A stretch of 64,000 nt of DNA, taken from NCBI RefSeq assembly GCF_000620785.1, contig NZ_JIAI01000001.1:1-64000 (forward strand). Reading direction: 5' to 3'. The position numbers and the translations under genes are program-made. Source of the stretch: Actinospineispora acaciae DSM 45401. GTDB lineage: Bacteria; Actinomycetota; Actinomycetes; Mycobacteriales; Pseudonocardiaceae. The notes beneath the pieces were generated by a model. The model was not told the origin of the DNA. It worked only from the letters and a program-made list of their open reading frames with translations, and ran no database searches. Shown one piece after another: positions 8,558 to 16,657 of the stretch; within the stretch, counting starts at the first letter, position 1, and the number at the start of each line of letters is the position of its first letter.

Positions 8558-9742
8558 TCAGGCGACTTTCTTGTACACCGCCACCGCGCCGGCGCTGCCC
8601 AGCCCGAGGTTGTGCTGCAGGCCGACCCGCGCGCCCTCGACCTGCCGGGCGCCCGCCGTGCCGCGCAGCTGCCAGGTCAGCTCGGCGCACTGGGCCAGCC
8701 CGGTGGCGCCGATCGGATGCCCCTTGGAGATCAGCCCGCCGGACGGGTTGACCACCCAGCGGCCGCCGTAGGTGGTCTCCTCGGCCTCGACGAGCTTGTG
8801 CCCTTCGCCCTCGCCGGCCAGCCCCAGCGCCTCGTAGGTGATCAGCTCGTTCGCGGAGAAGCAGTCGTGCAGCTCGATGACGTCGACGTCCTCGATGCCC
8901 ACCTCGGCCTCGGCCATGGCTCGCTGTGCCGCCGCCCTCGCCACCTGCGCGCCGACCACGTTGATCGAGGAGTTGCCGTCGAACGACCCAGCCCGGTCGG
9001 TGGCGATGTGGTGCCCGGCGATCTCGACGGCCCGGTCCCACAGCTCGTGCTCGTCGACGTACCGCTCGCTGGCCAGCACCGCCGCACCGGAGCCGTCCGA
9101 GGTGGGCGAGCACTGCAGCTTGGTCAGCGGGTCGTAGATCATCGGCGCGTTCTTCACGTCGTCCAGGGAGTACTCGTCGCGGAACTGGGAGTACGGGTTG
9201 TTCACCGAATGCTTGTGGTTCTTCCAACCGATCCAGGCGTAATGTTCGGGCTTCGACCCGTATCGTTCCATGTGTTCCCGTCCGGCATTGCCGAACATCT
9301 GCGGCATCGGCGCCTTCTCGTTCTCCCAGCCTCGGCCGGCGACCATTGAGCGCAGGTGGTAGTCGAGCATCCCGGCGCCTTTCTGGCCGCCCGCGCCCAG
9401 CGAGCCCTTGCGCATTTTCTCGTAGCCCACCGCGAGCGTGACGTCGCAGCCGGCCCTGATCGCCTGCCTGGCCAGGAACAGCGCCGACGAGCCGGTGGCG
9501 CAGGCGTTGATCACGGTGGTGATCGGCACGCCGGACATGCCGACGTCGTAGAGCGCGCGCTGGCCGAACGAGCCGTAGGCGGAGCCGGCGTAGGCCTGCT
9601 CGACCGTCTCGTAGTCGATCCCGGCATCGGCCAGCGCCTTGGTCACCGACTCCTTGGCCATGTCCGGAAAGTCCCAGTCCTTCGTCTCCGGCTTTTCGAA
9701 CTTGGTCATTCCGACCCCGATGACGAACGCGCGGTTGACCAT
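8558..9742 (-). CDS. SCP2/SCP-x type thiolase (lipid-transfer protein family)
   Basis: A 394-residue thiolase-fold protein. N-terminal half: FVIGVGMTKFEKP and the acylatable Cys in INACATGSSAL. C-terminal half: the HDCFSANE His motif, NPSGGLISKGHPIGATG and LGLGSAGAVAVY. All residues of a sterol-carrier-type thiolase are present, so it is probably catalytic in cleaving a 3-oxoacyl-CoA, unlike the aldolase Ltp2 of this window. I start at ATG 9742 behind AGGGGG (9749-9754); a GTG at 9769 would overlap the previous stop as GTGA. It follows the amine-permease operon by about 23 bp in the same direction and may be its last gene. Its substrate is unknown. Confidence 0.87.
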   Translation of the reverse strand: MVNRAFVIGVGMTKFEKPETKDWDFPDMAKESVTKALADAGIDYETVEQAYAGSAYGSFGQRALYDVGMSGVPITTVINACATGSSALFLARQAIRAGCDVTLAVGYEKMRKGSLGAGGQKGAGMLDYHLRSMVAGRGWENEKAPMPQMFGNAGREHMERYGSKPEHYAWIGWKNHKHSVNNPYSQFRDEYSLDDVKNAPMIYDPLTKLQCSPTSDGSGAAVLASERYVDEHELWDRAVEIAGHHIATDRAGSFDGNSSINVVGAQVARAAAQRAMAEAEVGIEDVDVIELHDCFSANELITYEALGLAGEGEGHKLVEAEETTYGGRWVVNPSGGLISKGHPIGATGLAQCAELTWQLRGTAGARQVEGARVGLQHNLGLGSAGAVAVYKKVA

Positions 9743-9765
9743 GGTGGCACCCCCTGGTGGCTCGG

Positions 9766-10047
9766 TCACTCGACCATAGGCCGGTTTCCGCCGATCCGCG
9801 CGGAGTGCGCCCGCACGGCCGCGAAGCGGTAGGCGTCCAGAACGCTGATCGCGTACACGAAGATCCCGCCGGCATAGCGGCCGAGGAACGAGTGGTCGGG
9901 GCCGGTGAGGTGGTAGGAGATCGTGCCCAGCAACAGGATGTAGAACGCGAACATCAGCCCGCGCACGGGCGTCCGGTTGAGCACCTGCCCCATCCCGGGC
10001 AGCGCCACCGCGACCGCGAGCACCAGCACCGGGCGCGGGATCCTCAC
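9766..10047 (-). CDS. Small membrane protein of the permease operon
   Basis: A 93-residue protein beginning VRIPRPVLVLAVAVALPGMG. It has two or three hydrophobic segments (about 5-20, 30-47 and 60-75) and an aromatic/basic C-terminus (LDAYRFAAVRAHSARIGG). The segment PGMGQVLNRTPVRGLMF resembles the short 'PGxGQ' repeats of TM2-like and DUF5683-type small membrane proteins. The GTG start overlaps the stop of the upstream gene (GTGA), so it is translationally coupled. No enzymatic motif. The role is inferred only from membership of the permease operon. Confidence 0.72.
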   Translation of the reverse strand: MRIPRPVLVLAVAVALPGMGQVLNRTPVRGLMFAFYILLLGTISYHLTGPDHSFLGRYAGGIFVYAISVLDAYRFAAVRAHSARIGGNRPMVE

Positions 10048-10637
10048 GGCCGCCTCGCGTGCCCTGCGTGTTCGAGGGCCAGCGTGTCGCCGATGCCGGC
10101 CACCGCGTCGAGCAGCGACCGCAGCCGGTCCGCGCCGACCCGCACGTCGCCGAAGTCCGCCCGCCGCAGCGACCGGTACGGTCCCTGGGCGCCCTCGGCC
10201 AGCCGGTGCACCAGCCGGATGCCGCCCGCGCTGACCAGGACCTCCTTCGTCCTCGGATCGTCCAGCAGCGGCCCCAGCCCGTCCAGGACCGACACCGGCG
10301 CCCGCGACGGGTCGGGGGTGGCGATGCGCACGTGCGTCCGAATGGCCTCCGGCCGGGGCAGCTCGTGCGGGTAGCCGCCGTTCGGCGAGAAGAACTCGGT
10401 GCCGGTCGGGCGGGCCAGCACGTCGAGCGGAGCGCCGACGTCCAGCCGCCGCCCCTGGGTGACCAGCAACCACAGCTCCGGCAGCCGGCGCAGCGCGAGC
10501 GTGTCCACCACCGCCTCCAGCCGCACCGGATACCCTCGGAACCAGCCGGTCAGCACCGGGTAGTAGCCGGCGCCGGCCTCGATCCGGGCGTGTTCGACCA
10601 CGCCGAGCACGTCGTCGAACAGGCGCCGCCGCCGCAT
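10044..10637 (-). CDS. Hypothetical protein of the permease operon
   Basis: A 197-residue soluble protein starting MRRRRLFDDVLGVVEHARIE. I do not recognise its family. The first 90 residues contain an alternating beta-rich stretch (GWFRGYPVRLEAVVDTLALR, then ELWLLVTQGRRLDVGAP); the C-terminal part is helical with a conserved-looking LDDPRTKEVLVSAGGIRLVHRL. No signal peptide, no cysteines. Its ATG overlaps the permease stop by one base (TGATG) and its stop overlaps the next GTG, so it sits in a fully coupled chain. It may sense or modify the permease or its substrate. Confidence 0.72.
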   Translation of the reverse strand: MRRRRLFDDVLGVVEHARIEAGAGYYPVLTGWFRGYPVRLEAVVDTLALRRLPELWLLVTQGRRLDVGAPLDVLARPTGTEFFSPNGGYPHELPRPEAIRTHVRIATPDPSRAPVSVLDGLGPLLDDPRTKEVLVSAGGIRLVHRLAEGAQGPYRSLRRADFGDVRVGADRLRSLLDAVAGIGDTLALEHAGHARRP

Positions 10638-12088
10638 CAGTATCCCTTCGGCCTGGGCAGGTCGGCGGTGAACTGCGCCCCGCGCCGCACGTACTTGTAT
10701 CTCCGGAGCACGAACCAGACCGAGGCCAGGAAGTAGAACGCGAGCACCGACAGCAACGCCGTCCCGTAGCCCAGGAACGTCGCGAAGAACACCGTCGCGG
10801 ACAGCAGGATCAGCGCGATCGCCGGCGCCGGATGCAGCGGCAGCACGTAGCTGCGGGTGATCGAGCCCATCGGCCACAGCTTGCGGAACCGGATGAAGTT
10901 CGGACCCATGAAGCTGTACATCAGCAGCCCGGACAGGATGGAGAACGTGATCACCGTCGCCAGCAGCGTCGGCTTGTTCAGCAGCACCGGCAGCAGCGCG
11001 AACGCGATGGCCACCGGGACCAGGAAGACGATCGCGCGGAACGGCGTGTGGTAGCGCGGGTGCACCGCGCCGAACCATTCCGGCAGGTAGCGGTCGCGGC
11101 CCATGGAGAACCAGGCCCGGGAGGCGTCGTTGATGCAGCCGTTGGCCGAGGCCAGCGTGGCGCACAGGGTGCCGAGCAGCAGCAGGACCACCAGCAGGCC
11201 GCTGCCGGTCACCCTGGCCGCGTCGAACAGCGGGGTGATCGCCGTGCCCAGGTACTGCCAGGGCACCAGCCCGGCGCACACGTACCAGGTCAGGGTGGCC
11301 GCGATGATCAGCGTCATCATCCCGGCCATGCTCCCGATCGGGATCGAGCGCGGCGCCGACCGGCACTCCTCGGCGGCCTGCGCGGTGCCCTCGATGCCCA
11401 GGTAGAACCACATGCCGAACTGGAACGCGGCGATCACGCCCAGCCAGCCATAGGGCAGCCCGTTGTCCAGGCCGCCGATCAGGCCCGGCAGCGAGAGCTG
11501 CGCGGACGGGTCCCAGGCCTGCGCGCCGACGAACAGCAGCAGGATGGTGACGAAGGCGAACCCGGTGATCACGAAGTTGACCGAGAGGGTGGCGAAGACC
11601 CCCCGGTAGTTCAGCCAGGCCAGGGCGAGGATGGCCAGCGTCGCGAACGGGTAGGGGGAGAGCTCCTCGGTGCTGCCCATCAGGTTGGACAGGGTGGTGA
11701 GCAGGTAGCTGAGGACGTTGGCGTTGGCGGCCTCGAGCATGGTGTAGGCCAGGGTCAGGTAGAGGCCCACGTTGAACGCCATCAGCGGGCCGACGGTGTG
11801 CTTGGCCTGCGCGTACTGCCCACCGGCGGCCGGGATCGCGGAGGTGATCTCGGAGTTGATCATCACGATGCAGGTGTAGAGCAGGCCCACCACCCAGGCG
11901 GCGATGAGCGCGCCGTACATGCCGCCCTTCTGCACCGCGAAGTTCCAGCCCATGAACTCGCCGACCAGCACGATCCCGACGCCGAGCGCCCAGATGTGCA
12001 TGGGGGAGAGGACCTTGCGCAGGGCCGGCCGCTCGTGCTCGTCCACCAGGCCGCCGGGGCCGGGGCGTTCGTCGGGGGTGGTGCTCAT
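10637..12088 (-). CDS. APC-family amine/amino acid permease (ethanolamine-permease-like)
   Basis: A 483-residue APC-superfamily transporter with about 12 membrane spans. The N-terminal HIWALGVGIVLVGEFMGWNF and the GQYAQAKHTVGPL helix are typical of the ethanolamine/amino-acid permease branch, as is GIEGTAQAAEECRSAPRSIP. The cytoplasmic N-terminus is short and acidic. Neighbouring genes encode a gamma-glutamylamide-type ligase and an N-methylglutamate-synthase-like complex, so a primary amine (ethanolamine, methylamine or similar) is a more likely substrate than an ordinary amino acid; this is inference. The start overlaps the stop of the 55-residue upstream gene (ATGA). Confidence 0.85.
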   Translation of the reverse strand: MSTTPDERPGPGGLVDEHERPALRKVLSPMHIWALGVGIVLVGEFMGWNFAVQKGGMYGALIAAWVVGLLYTCIVMINSEITSAIPAAGGQYAQAKHTVGPLMAFNVGLYLTLAYTMLEAANANVLSYLLTTLSNLMGSTEELSPYPFATLAILALAWLNYRGVFATLSVNFVITGFAFVTILLLFVGAQAWDPSAQLSLPGLIGGLDNGLPYGWLGVIAAFQFGMWFYLGIEGTAQAAEECRSAPRSIPIGSMAGMMTLIIAATLTWYVCAGLVPWQYLGTAITPLFDAARVTGSGLLVVLLLLGTLCATLASANGCINDASRAWFSMGRDRYLPEWFGAVHPRYHTPFRAIVFLVPVAIAFALLPVLLNKPTLLATVITFSILSGLLMYSFMGPNFIRFRKLWPMGSITRSYVLPLHPAPAIALILLSATVFFATFLGYGTALLSVLAFYFLASVWFVLRRYKYVRRGAQFTADLPRPKGY

Positions 12089-12252
12089 CGCGGGTCACCC
12101 CCGGGCGCGGGCTCGTCGCCGGGTTCGGCCGCGTTGATCAGCGTCTGCTCGTCGTGGCGCCGGGAGACCCGGACCATGTCCAGCACCAGCCAGCCGGCGA
12201 TGACCGCGCTGAGCAGCCACGCGACCAGCTCCAGCCCGCGTGCGACGGTCAC
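12085..12252 (-). CDS. 55-residue single-span membrane protein
   Basis: A small gene starting GTG at 12252: VTVARGLELVAWLLSAVIAG, one membrane span (about 9-25), then a basic and acidic cytoplasmic tail ending GGDPR. Both ends overlap neighbouring genes by four bases (GTGA upstream, ATGA downstream), which is strong evidence that it is translated. Such short spans next to APC or SSS permeases are often accessory subunits; that role is inferred. Confidence 0.72.
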   Translation of the reverse strand: MTVARGLELVAWLLSAVIAGWLVLDMVRVSRRHDEQTLINAAEPGDEPAPGGDPR

Positions 12253-12677
12253 GGCGCCTCCTTCGGGCCGAACTTCTCCTCGATCACCTCGCGGTACTCC
12301 CGGAACGAGGCCCGGTAGACGAACGCGAGGTAGGCCGCGAGCAGCGCGGCGGTGCCGAGCAGGGCGGCCAGGCTGAAGCTGTACTTGTCCGGCTCCGGGC
12401 GGTTGGCGTCGACGGCGGCGGTGACGGCCGGCAGGTCGACGGTGCCGGAGTCGATCAGCTTCTGGTACTGCGCGCGCTCGGCGGGGGTGATCGGCAGGTC
12501 GGCGAGCTGGCGTTGCTGCCCGGCTTCGGGCCCGGACGATGCCGCCGCCGTATCGGACTCGCTGACCAGGAACGTGGTGGCGAACAGGGTGACGAAGATC
12601 AGCGCCAGGATGGTGGCCGCGTCCACGAGCTGGCCGCGCTTGGACTGGGTGGGTGGCTGCTTCACGCTCCTGGTCAT
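12249..12677 (-). CDS. Two-span membrane protein of the permease operon
   Basis: A 142-residue protein beginning MTRSVKQPPTQSKRGQLVDA. One membrane helix at about 20-38 (ATILALIFVTLFATTFLVSE), a 60-residue polar extracytoplasmic segment rich in A, S, Q and D (AERAQYQKLIDSGTVDLPAV), and a second helix at about 100-118, followed by a basic tail (YRASFREYREVIEEKFGP). GGAGGC precedes the ATG and the start overlaps the preceding stop (ATGA). I do not recognise the family. The external domain could be a sensor or a permease partner. Confidence 0.72.
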   Translation of the reverse strand: MTRSVKQPPTQSKRGQLVDAATILALIFVTLFATTFLVSESDTAAASSGPEAGQQRQLADLPITPAERAQYQKLIDSGTVDLPAVTAAVDANRPEPDKYSFSLAALLGTAALLAAYLAFVYRASFREYREVIEEKFGPKEAP

Positions 12678-12982
12678 GGGCGCTGCCTCCGCGCGGCGCG
12701 CTGCTGGCGCAGCTTGTCGAGGTTGTCGATGTCCGGGCGGTAGACCAGGTCCCTGGTCGCGGCGTGCCGGCGCACCATGGCCAGGATCGAGGCGGTGTTG
12801 AAGCCCCCGAGCAACAGCATGGAGATCACCAGGGCGATCGTGATGCCCGGCGTCGGGGCGACCGCGGTGGCCACCACCAGCGCGAACACCAGCACCACCC
12901 ACATGAACACGGTGAAGCACACGGCGAGCAGCTGGTCGCGGCGGGCCAGGGACTCGATGCGCGACTCGACGGTGGGTGACAT
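12674..12982 (-). CDS. Small two-span membrane protein, first gene of the permease operon
   Basis: A 102-residue protein with a charged N-terminus (MSPTVESRIESLARRDQLLA), two adjacent membrane helices (about 20-42 and 47-68) and a basic cytoplasmic tail (RHAATRDLVYRPDIDNLDKL, ending RRQRP). It opens the coupled leftward operon 12982 to about 8558. A perfect 17-bp palindrome lies 73 bp upstream of its start at 13055-13071. Function unknown. Confidence 0.72.
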   Translation of the reverse strand: MSPTVESRIESLARRDQLLAVCFTVFMWVVLVFALVVATAVAPTPGITIALVISMLLLGGFNTASILAMVRRHAATRDLVYRPDIDNLDKLRQQRAARRQRP

Positions 12983-13054
12983 GTGAGCGCCTCCGATCCC
13001 TCGGCGGCGCGCTCCGCTGACCGGGGACGGAGAGCGCCATCGCTCGTGGTCCTA

Positions 13055-13071
13055 GGTCCGAACCTCGGACC
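13055..13071. promoter_or_regulatory. 17-bp palindromic operator, permease-operon side
   Basis: GGTCCGA-N3-TCGGACC, perfect 7-bp arms, upstream of the leftward membrane-protein/permease operon. A close copy (13892-13908) precedes the rightward glxB operon, and the FadR-type regulator gene lies between them. It also overlaps a second partial site, TGGTCC...GGACCA. Confidence 0.7.
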
Positions 13072-13119
13072 AAGCCTCATCGGACCACCCGCCCCCGAGG
13101 TGTGTCAAGGGTCACGGGC

Positions 13120-13818
13120 TTACGGCGGTGGGCCGAAGACGATCTCGCGGAGCTGGTGGCGGGTGCGCTCGATGTGCTCGCGCATGGCGGTGGCGGCGGC
13201 GTCCGCGTCGCCGTCCCGGACCGCGCGGTAGATTTCCTGGTGGTCGCGCTTGGACTCCTCGACGGGGTCCACGAACGGCAGCAGGTCGTGCGGGCTGAAC
13301 AGCTCGCCCCTGGCCGACTCGATGGCCGTCTCCAGCCGCAGGTTGCGCGCCGCCCGTGCCAGCGCGCCGTGGAACTGCGCGTCGGTCAGCCGGAACGCGG
13401 CGCGGCCGTCCACCTGGCCGAGCCTGTTGATCGCCGTGCGCAGCCGGGCCAGGTCGGAGCGGTCGCGGCGCAGCGCGGCGAGCCGGGCCGCGTCGGTCTC
13501 CAGCGCGATGCGGAAGTCGATGATGTCGTCGAACTCGCCGGCCTGGGTCCGCATCCGGGTCCGCCAGCGCTCCAGCGGCTCGTGCAGCTCGGTCACGTAC
13601 GTCCCGCCCTGCGCGCCCCTGCGGACCTGGACGTAGCCGTCCCGCTGCAGGATCTTGATCGCCTCGCGCAGGCTGATCCGGGCCACGCCGAGCTGCTCGG
13701 CCAGCTCGCGCTCGGCCGGGAGCCGGTCGCCCGGAGCGACCTCGCCGTGGTGGATCAGGGTACGAAGGTGCTCCGCGACCGCCTGGGTCAACGTCTGCGA
13801 GGTGACCGCGCGGACCAT
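13120..13818 (-). CDS. FadR/GntR-family regulator (FCD domain)
   Basis: A 232-residue regulator. Residues 8-75 are a GntR winged helix (LTQAVAEHLRTLIHHGEVAP, then LPAERELAEQLGVARISLRE and a wing with VRRGAQGGTYV). Residues 95-225 are an all-helical FCD ligand-binding domain; DFRIALETDAARLAA and the conserved His in AQFHGALARAARN and HQEIYRAVRDGD are typical metal/ligand positions. It lies between the two copies of the 17-bp palindrome, so it is the obvious candidate to control both amine operons, most likely as a ligand-released repressor. The effector is unknown. Confidence 0.88.
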   Translation of the reverse strand: MVRAVTSQTLTQAVAEHLRTLIHHGEVAPGDRLPAERELAEQLGVARISLREAIKILQRDGYVQVRRGAQGGTYVTELHEPLERWRTRMRTQAGEFDDIIDFRIALETDAARLAALRRDRSDLARLRTAINRLGQVDGRAAFRLTDAQFHGALARAARNLRLETAIESARGELFSPHDLLPFVDPVEESKRDHQEIYRAVRDGDADAAATAMREHIERTRHQLREIVFGPPP

Positions 13819-13891
13819 AACGCCAGGTTATACGCCCTTGTACGGACCGGCGGTCTTGACAGGCGCCACGCGTCGGTGGTCGCATGTCAAA

Positions 13892-13908
13892 GGTTCTAAG
13901 TTCGGACC
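13892..13908. promoter_or_regulatory. 17-bp operator copy upstream of the glxB operon
   Basis: GGTTCTA-N3-TCGGACC, matching the 13055-13071 palindrome at 12 of 14 arm positions, ends 15 bp before the glxB start. Its position suggests repression of the rightward operon by the adjacent FadR-type protein. Confidence 0.65.
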
Positions 13909-13923
13909 TCAAGGGGGCCGCGC

Positions 13924-14607
13924 ATGTGCGGGATCGTCGGGCTGCACCTGAAGGACCGCGAGCTGTACCCGCGGTTGGGCGCGCTGCTGGTGCCGATGCT
14001 GGAGAGCATGGCCAGCCGGGGGCCGGACAGCGCGGGCATCGCGCTCTACGACGGCGACGGCGGCATGGACGTGGTCAAGGACGTGGGGGCGCCCGCGGAC
14101 ATCTGCAGGGAGCACGGCATCGGCGGGCGCGGCGGGTTCCAGGGCATCGGGCACACCCGGATGGCCACCGAGTCGGCGGTGACCACCGAGCACTCCCACC
14201 CGTTCGCACCGCGCCCGGACATGGCGGTGGTGCACAACGGCTCGTTCTCCAACCACGCCACGGTCCGCCGCCGGCTGGCGCGCGAGGGCATCGAGTGCAC
14301 CACCGACAACGACACCGAGGTCGCCGCCCGGTTCATCGGCCAGCAGGTGGCGGCCGGCGCGGACCTGGCCGATGCGCTGCGGATGGTGCGCAAGGAGCTG
14401 GACGGGTTCTTCACGCTGCTGGTCACCACCGGTTCGCAGTTCGCGGTGATGCGCGACTCGTTCGCCTGCAAGCCCGCCGTGATCGCCGAGACGGACGGGT
14501 ACGTGGCCATGGCCTCGGAGTACCACGCGCTCGCCGGGCTGCCCGGCATCGGCGCGGCGCGCGTGTTCGAGCCGGTGCCCGAAGAGGTCTACACGTGGAC
14601 CCGATAA
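13924..14607 (+). CDS. glxB: Class II glutamine amidotransferase, glutamate-synthase-like subunit
   Basis: A 227-residue Ntn-type amidotransferase starting MCGIVGLHLKD, so Cys2 becomes the N-terminal nucleophile. SMASRGPDSAGIALY, GIGHTRMATESAVT and VVHNGSFSNH are the glutamine-site motifs. It is a free-standing version of the GltB N-terminal domain and the first of three consecutive genes that together equal a split glutamate synthase (GlxBCD/MgsABC family). In methylotrophs such complexes act as N-methylglutamate synthase. The complex is cytoplasmic. It overlaps the next gene by 13 bp. Confidence 0.88.
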   Translation: MCGIVGLHLKDRELYPRLGALLVPMLESMASRGPDSAGIALYDGDGGMDVVKDVGAPADICREHGIGGRGGFQGIGHTRMATESAVTTEHSHPFAPRPDMAVVHNGSFSNHATVRRRLAREGIECTTDNDTEVAARFIGQQVAAGADLADALRMVRKELDGFFTLLVTTGSQFAVMRDSFACKPAVIAETDGYVAMASEYHALAGLPGIGAARVFEPVPEEVYTWTR

Positions 14608-15290
14608 CGCTGGACTGCGCCGCGCTGACCACCAGGGAGATCAACGCCGCGCTGGCCGCGCTGCCGGACGGCGGGCACGCCAGGGTCACCGCGCCGTGGG
14701 GCCGGCACAACCTCGCGGTCGGGCTGGCCAACCGGATCACGGTGGAGATCGAGGGCAACGCCGGGTACTTCATCGGCGGGCTGTGCGGTGGGCTGTCCGG
14801 CGGGCCGGACGTGCTGGTCGACGGGTTCGTCGGCTGGTCGGTGGGGGAGAACCTGATGGGCGGCACCGTGCGGGTGCGCGGCAACGCCTCGGAGTGCGCG
14901 GGCGCCTCGGCGCACGGCGGCACGGTGATCGTGGAGGGCGACGCCTCGTCCCGGGCCGCGATCTCGCTCAAGGGCGGGACCGTGCTGGTCGGCGGGGACG
15001 TCGGGCACATGAGCGGGTTCATGGCCCAGGCCGGCGTGCTGCTGGTCGGCGGGGACGCCGGCCACGCGCTCGGCGACTCGCTGTACGAGACGGTGATCTA
15101 CGTGGCCGGCTCGATCGCGTCGCTGGGCTCGGACGCCCGCGTCGAGGACCTCACCGACGACGACGTGCTCACCGTCAAGAGGCTGGCCGACCGCGCGGGC
15201 TTCGACCACGTCGACCCGGAGAACGTCACCAGGGTGGCCTCCGCCCGCGAGCTGTACAACTTCGACGCGCTCTCCGACCAGAGGTACTGA
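14595..15290 (+). CDS. glxC: GXGXG-domain subunit (GltB C-terminal-like)
   Basis: A 231-residue right-handed beta-helix of the GXGXG/FwdC-GltB C-terminal type, with stacked turns such as GNASECAGASAHGGTVIVEG and GGTVLVGGDVGHMSG. GTG 14595 is the only start that reads this frame from the beginning of the domain, so the gene overlaps glxB by 13 bp and glxD by one base (TGATG). In glutamate-synthase-like complexes this domain is structural, holding the amidotransferase and FMN modules so that ammonia can be channelled. Confidence 0.85.
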   Translation: MDPITLDCAALTTREINAALAALPDGGHARVTAPWGRHNLAVGLANRITVEIEGNAGYFIGGLCGGLSGGPDVLVDGFVGWSVGENLMGGTVRVRGNASECAGASAHGGTVIVEGDASSRAAISLKGGTVLVGGDVGHMSGFMAQAGVLLVGGDAGHALGDSLYETVIYVAGSIASLGSDARVEDLTDDDVLTVKRLADRAGFDHVDPENVTRVASARELYNFDALSDQRY

Positions 15291-16633
15291 TGTCCGAGCT
15301 TCCGATGGACGCCCGCCGCGCCAGCCACACCTTCCCGCCCGAGTCCATCGCGCAGATCCAGCGGATGGCCGAGGAGGGCCACTACGAGATCCGGGGCTGG
15401 GGCGCCAAGCGCCGGCTGCCGACGTTCGACGACCTGGTGTTCCTCACCGCCTCGGTGTCCCGCTACCCGCTGGAGGGCTACCGCGAGCGCTGCGAGACGC
15501 GCACCGTGCTGGGCTCGCGGCGGGCCGGCGTCCCGATCGAGCTGGACATCCCGGTCACCATCGCCGGGATGAGCTTCGGCGCGCTGTCCGCCGCCGCGAA
15601 GACCGCGCTCGGCCGCGCCGCCACCGCCGTCGGCACCTCCACCACGACCGGCGACGGCGGCATGACCGACGAGGAGCGCGATGCCTCCCACCTGCTGGTC
15701 TACCAGTGCCTGCCGTCGCGCTACGGCTTCAACCCGGTCGACCTCAAGCGCGCGGACGCGATCGAGATCGTGATCGGCCAGGGCGCCAAGCCCGGCGGCG
15801 GCGGGATGCTGCTCGGCCAGAAGGTGAGCGAGCGGGTCGCGGGCATGCGCACCCTGCCGCCCGGCATCGACCAGCGCTCGGCGTCCCGGCACCCGGACTG
15901 GGTCGGCCCCGACGACCTGCGCATCAAGATCGAGGAGCTGCGCGAGGCCACCTCGTGGGAGAAGCCGATCTACGTCAAGCTGGGCGCGACCCGGGTCACC
16001 AACGACGTGAAGCTGGCGGTCGCGGCGGGTGCGGACGTCGTCGTGGTGGACGGCATGCAGGGCGGCACCGGCGCCACCCAGGACGTGTTCATCGAGCACG
16101 CCGGCATCCCGACGCTGCCCGCCGTGCGGCTGGCCGCCGAGGCGCTGCGCGAGCTGGGCGTGGAGGACGAGGTACAGCTCGTGGTCTCCGGCGGCATCCG
16201 CACCGGCGCGGACGTGGCCAAGGCGCTGGCGCTGGGCGCGGACGCGGTGTCGCTCGGGGTGGCACCGCTGATCGCGCTGGGCTGCAACTCCCGGACGTAC
16301 ACCGCCGGCGGGGTGGAGCACGACGTCACCGCCGACTACCACGCGCTGGGCACCGAGCCGGGCTACTGCCACCACATGCACACCGGCCGCTGCCCGGTCG
16401 GGATCGCCACCCAGGACCCGGCCCTGGAGGCCCGGTTGGACGTGGACGAGGGCACCCGGCGCGTGGTCAACTACCTACGCTCGGTGACCATGGAGCTGAC
16501 CACGCTGGCCCGCGCCTGCGGCAAGTCCGACGTGCACAACCTGGAGCCGGAGGACCTGGCCGCGCTCACCATGGAGGCGGCCGCGATGGCCGGAGTCCCG
16601 CTGGCCGGCACGGACTGGATACCGGGGCGCTAG
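15290..16633 (+). CDS. glxD: FMN-binding glutamate-synthase-family subunit
   Basis: A 447-residue TIM-barrel subunit equal to the FMN/Fe-S part of GltB. Visible motifs are IGQGAKPGGGGMLLGQKV, VDGMQGGTGATQ (phosphate binding), VVSGGIRTGADVAKALALGA and the cysteine cluster LGCNSRTYT...YCHHMHTGRCPVGIATQ for a 3Fe-4S centre. The start (ATG 15290) overlaps the glxC stop. With GlxB and GlxC it would transfer a nitrogen-containing group to 2-oxoglutarate; in MgsC-type enzymes the acceptor reaction makes N-methylglutamate from methylamine and glutamate. Which reaction runs here is undetermined. Confidence 0.87.
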   Translation: MSELPMDARRASHTFPPESIAQIQRMAEEGHYEIRGWGAKRRLPTFDDLVFLTASVSRYPLEGYRERCETRTVLGSRRAGVPIELDIPVTIAGMSFGALSAAAKTALGRAATAVGTSTTTGDGGMTDEERDASHLLVYQCLPSRYGFNPVDLKRADAIEIVIGQGAKPGGGGMLLGQKVSERVAGMRTLPPGIDQRSASRHPDWVGPDDLRIKIEELREATSWEKPIYVKLGATRVTNDVKLAVAAGADVVVVDGMQGGTGATQDVFIEHAGIPTLPAVRLAAEALRELGVEDEVQLVVSGGIRTGADVAKALALGADAVSLGVAPLIALGCNSRTYTAGGVEHDVTADYHALGTEPGYCHHMHTGRCPVGIATQDPALEARLDVDEGTRRVVNYLRSVTMELTTLARACGKSDVHNLEPEDLAALTMEAAAMAGVPLAGTDWIPGR

Positions 16634-16657
16634 ACACACGTCGACAAGGGGGTTGAC

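Noticed and set aside
4148..9742. Complete NRPS/thiolase biosynthetic cluster
   Set aside because: The thiolase follows the amine-permease operon and is separated from the synthetase by a 228-bp gap with a palindrome; no tailoring or export genes accompany the synthetase.
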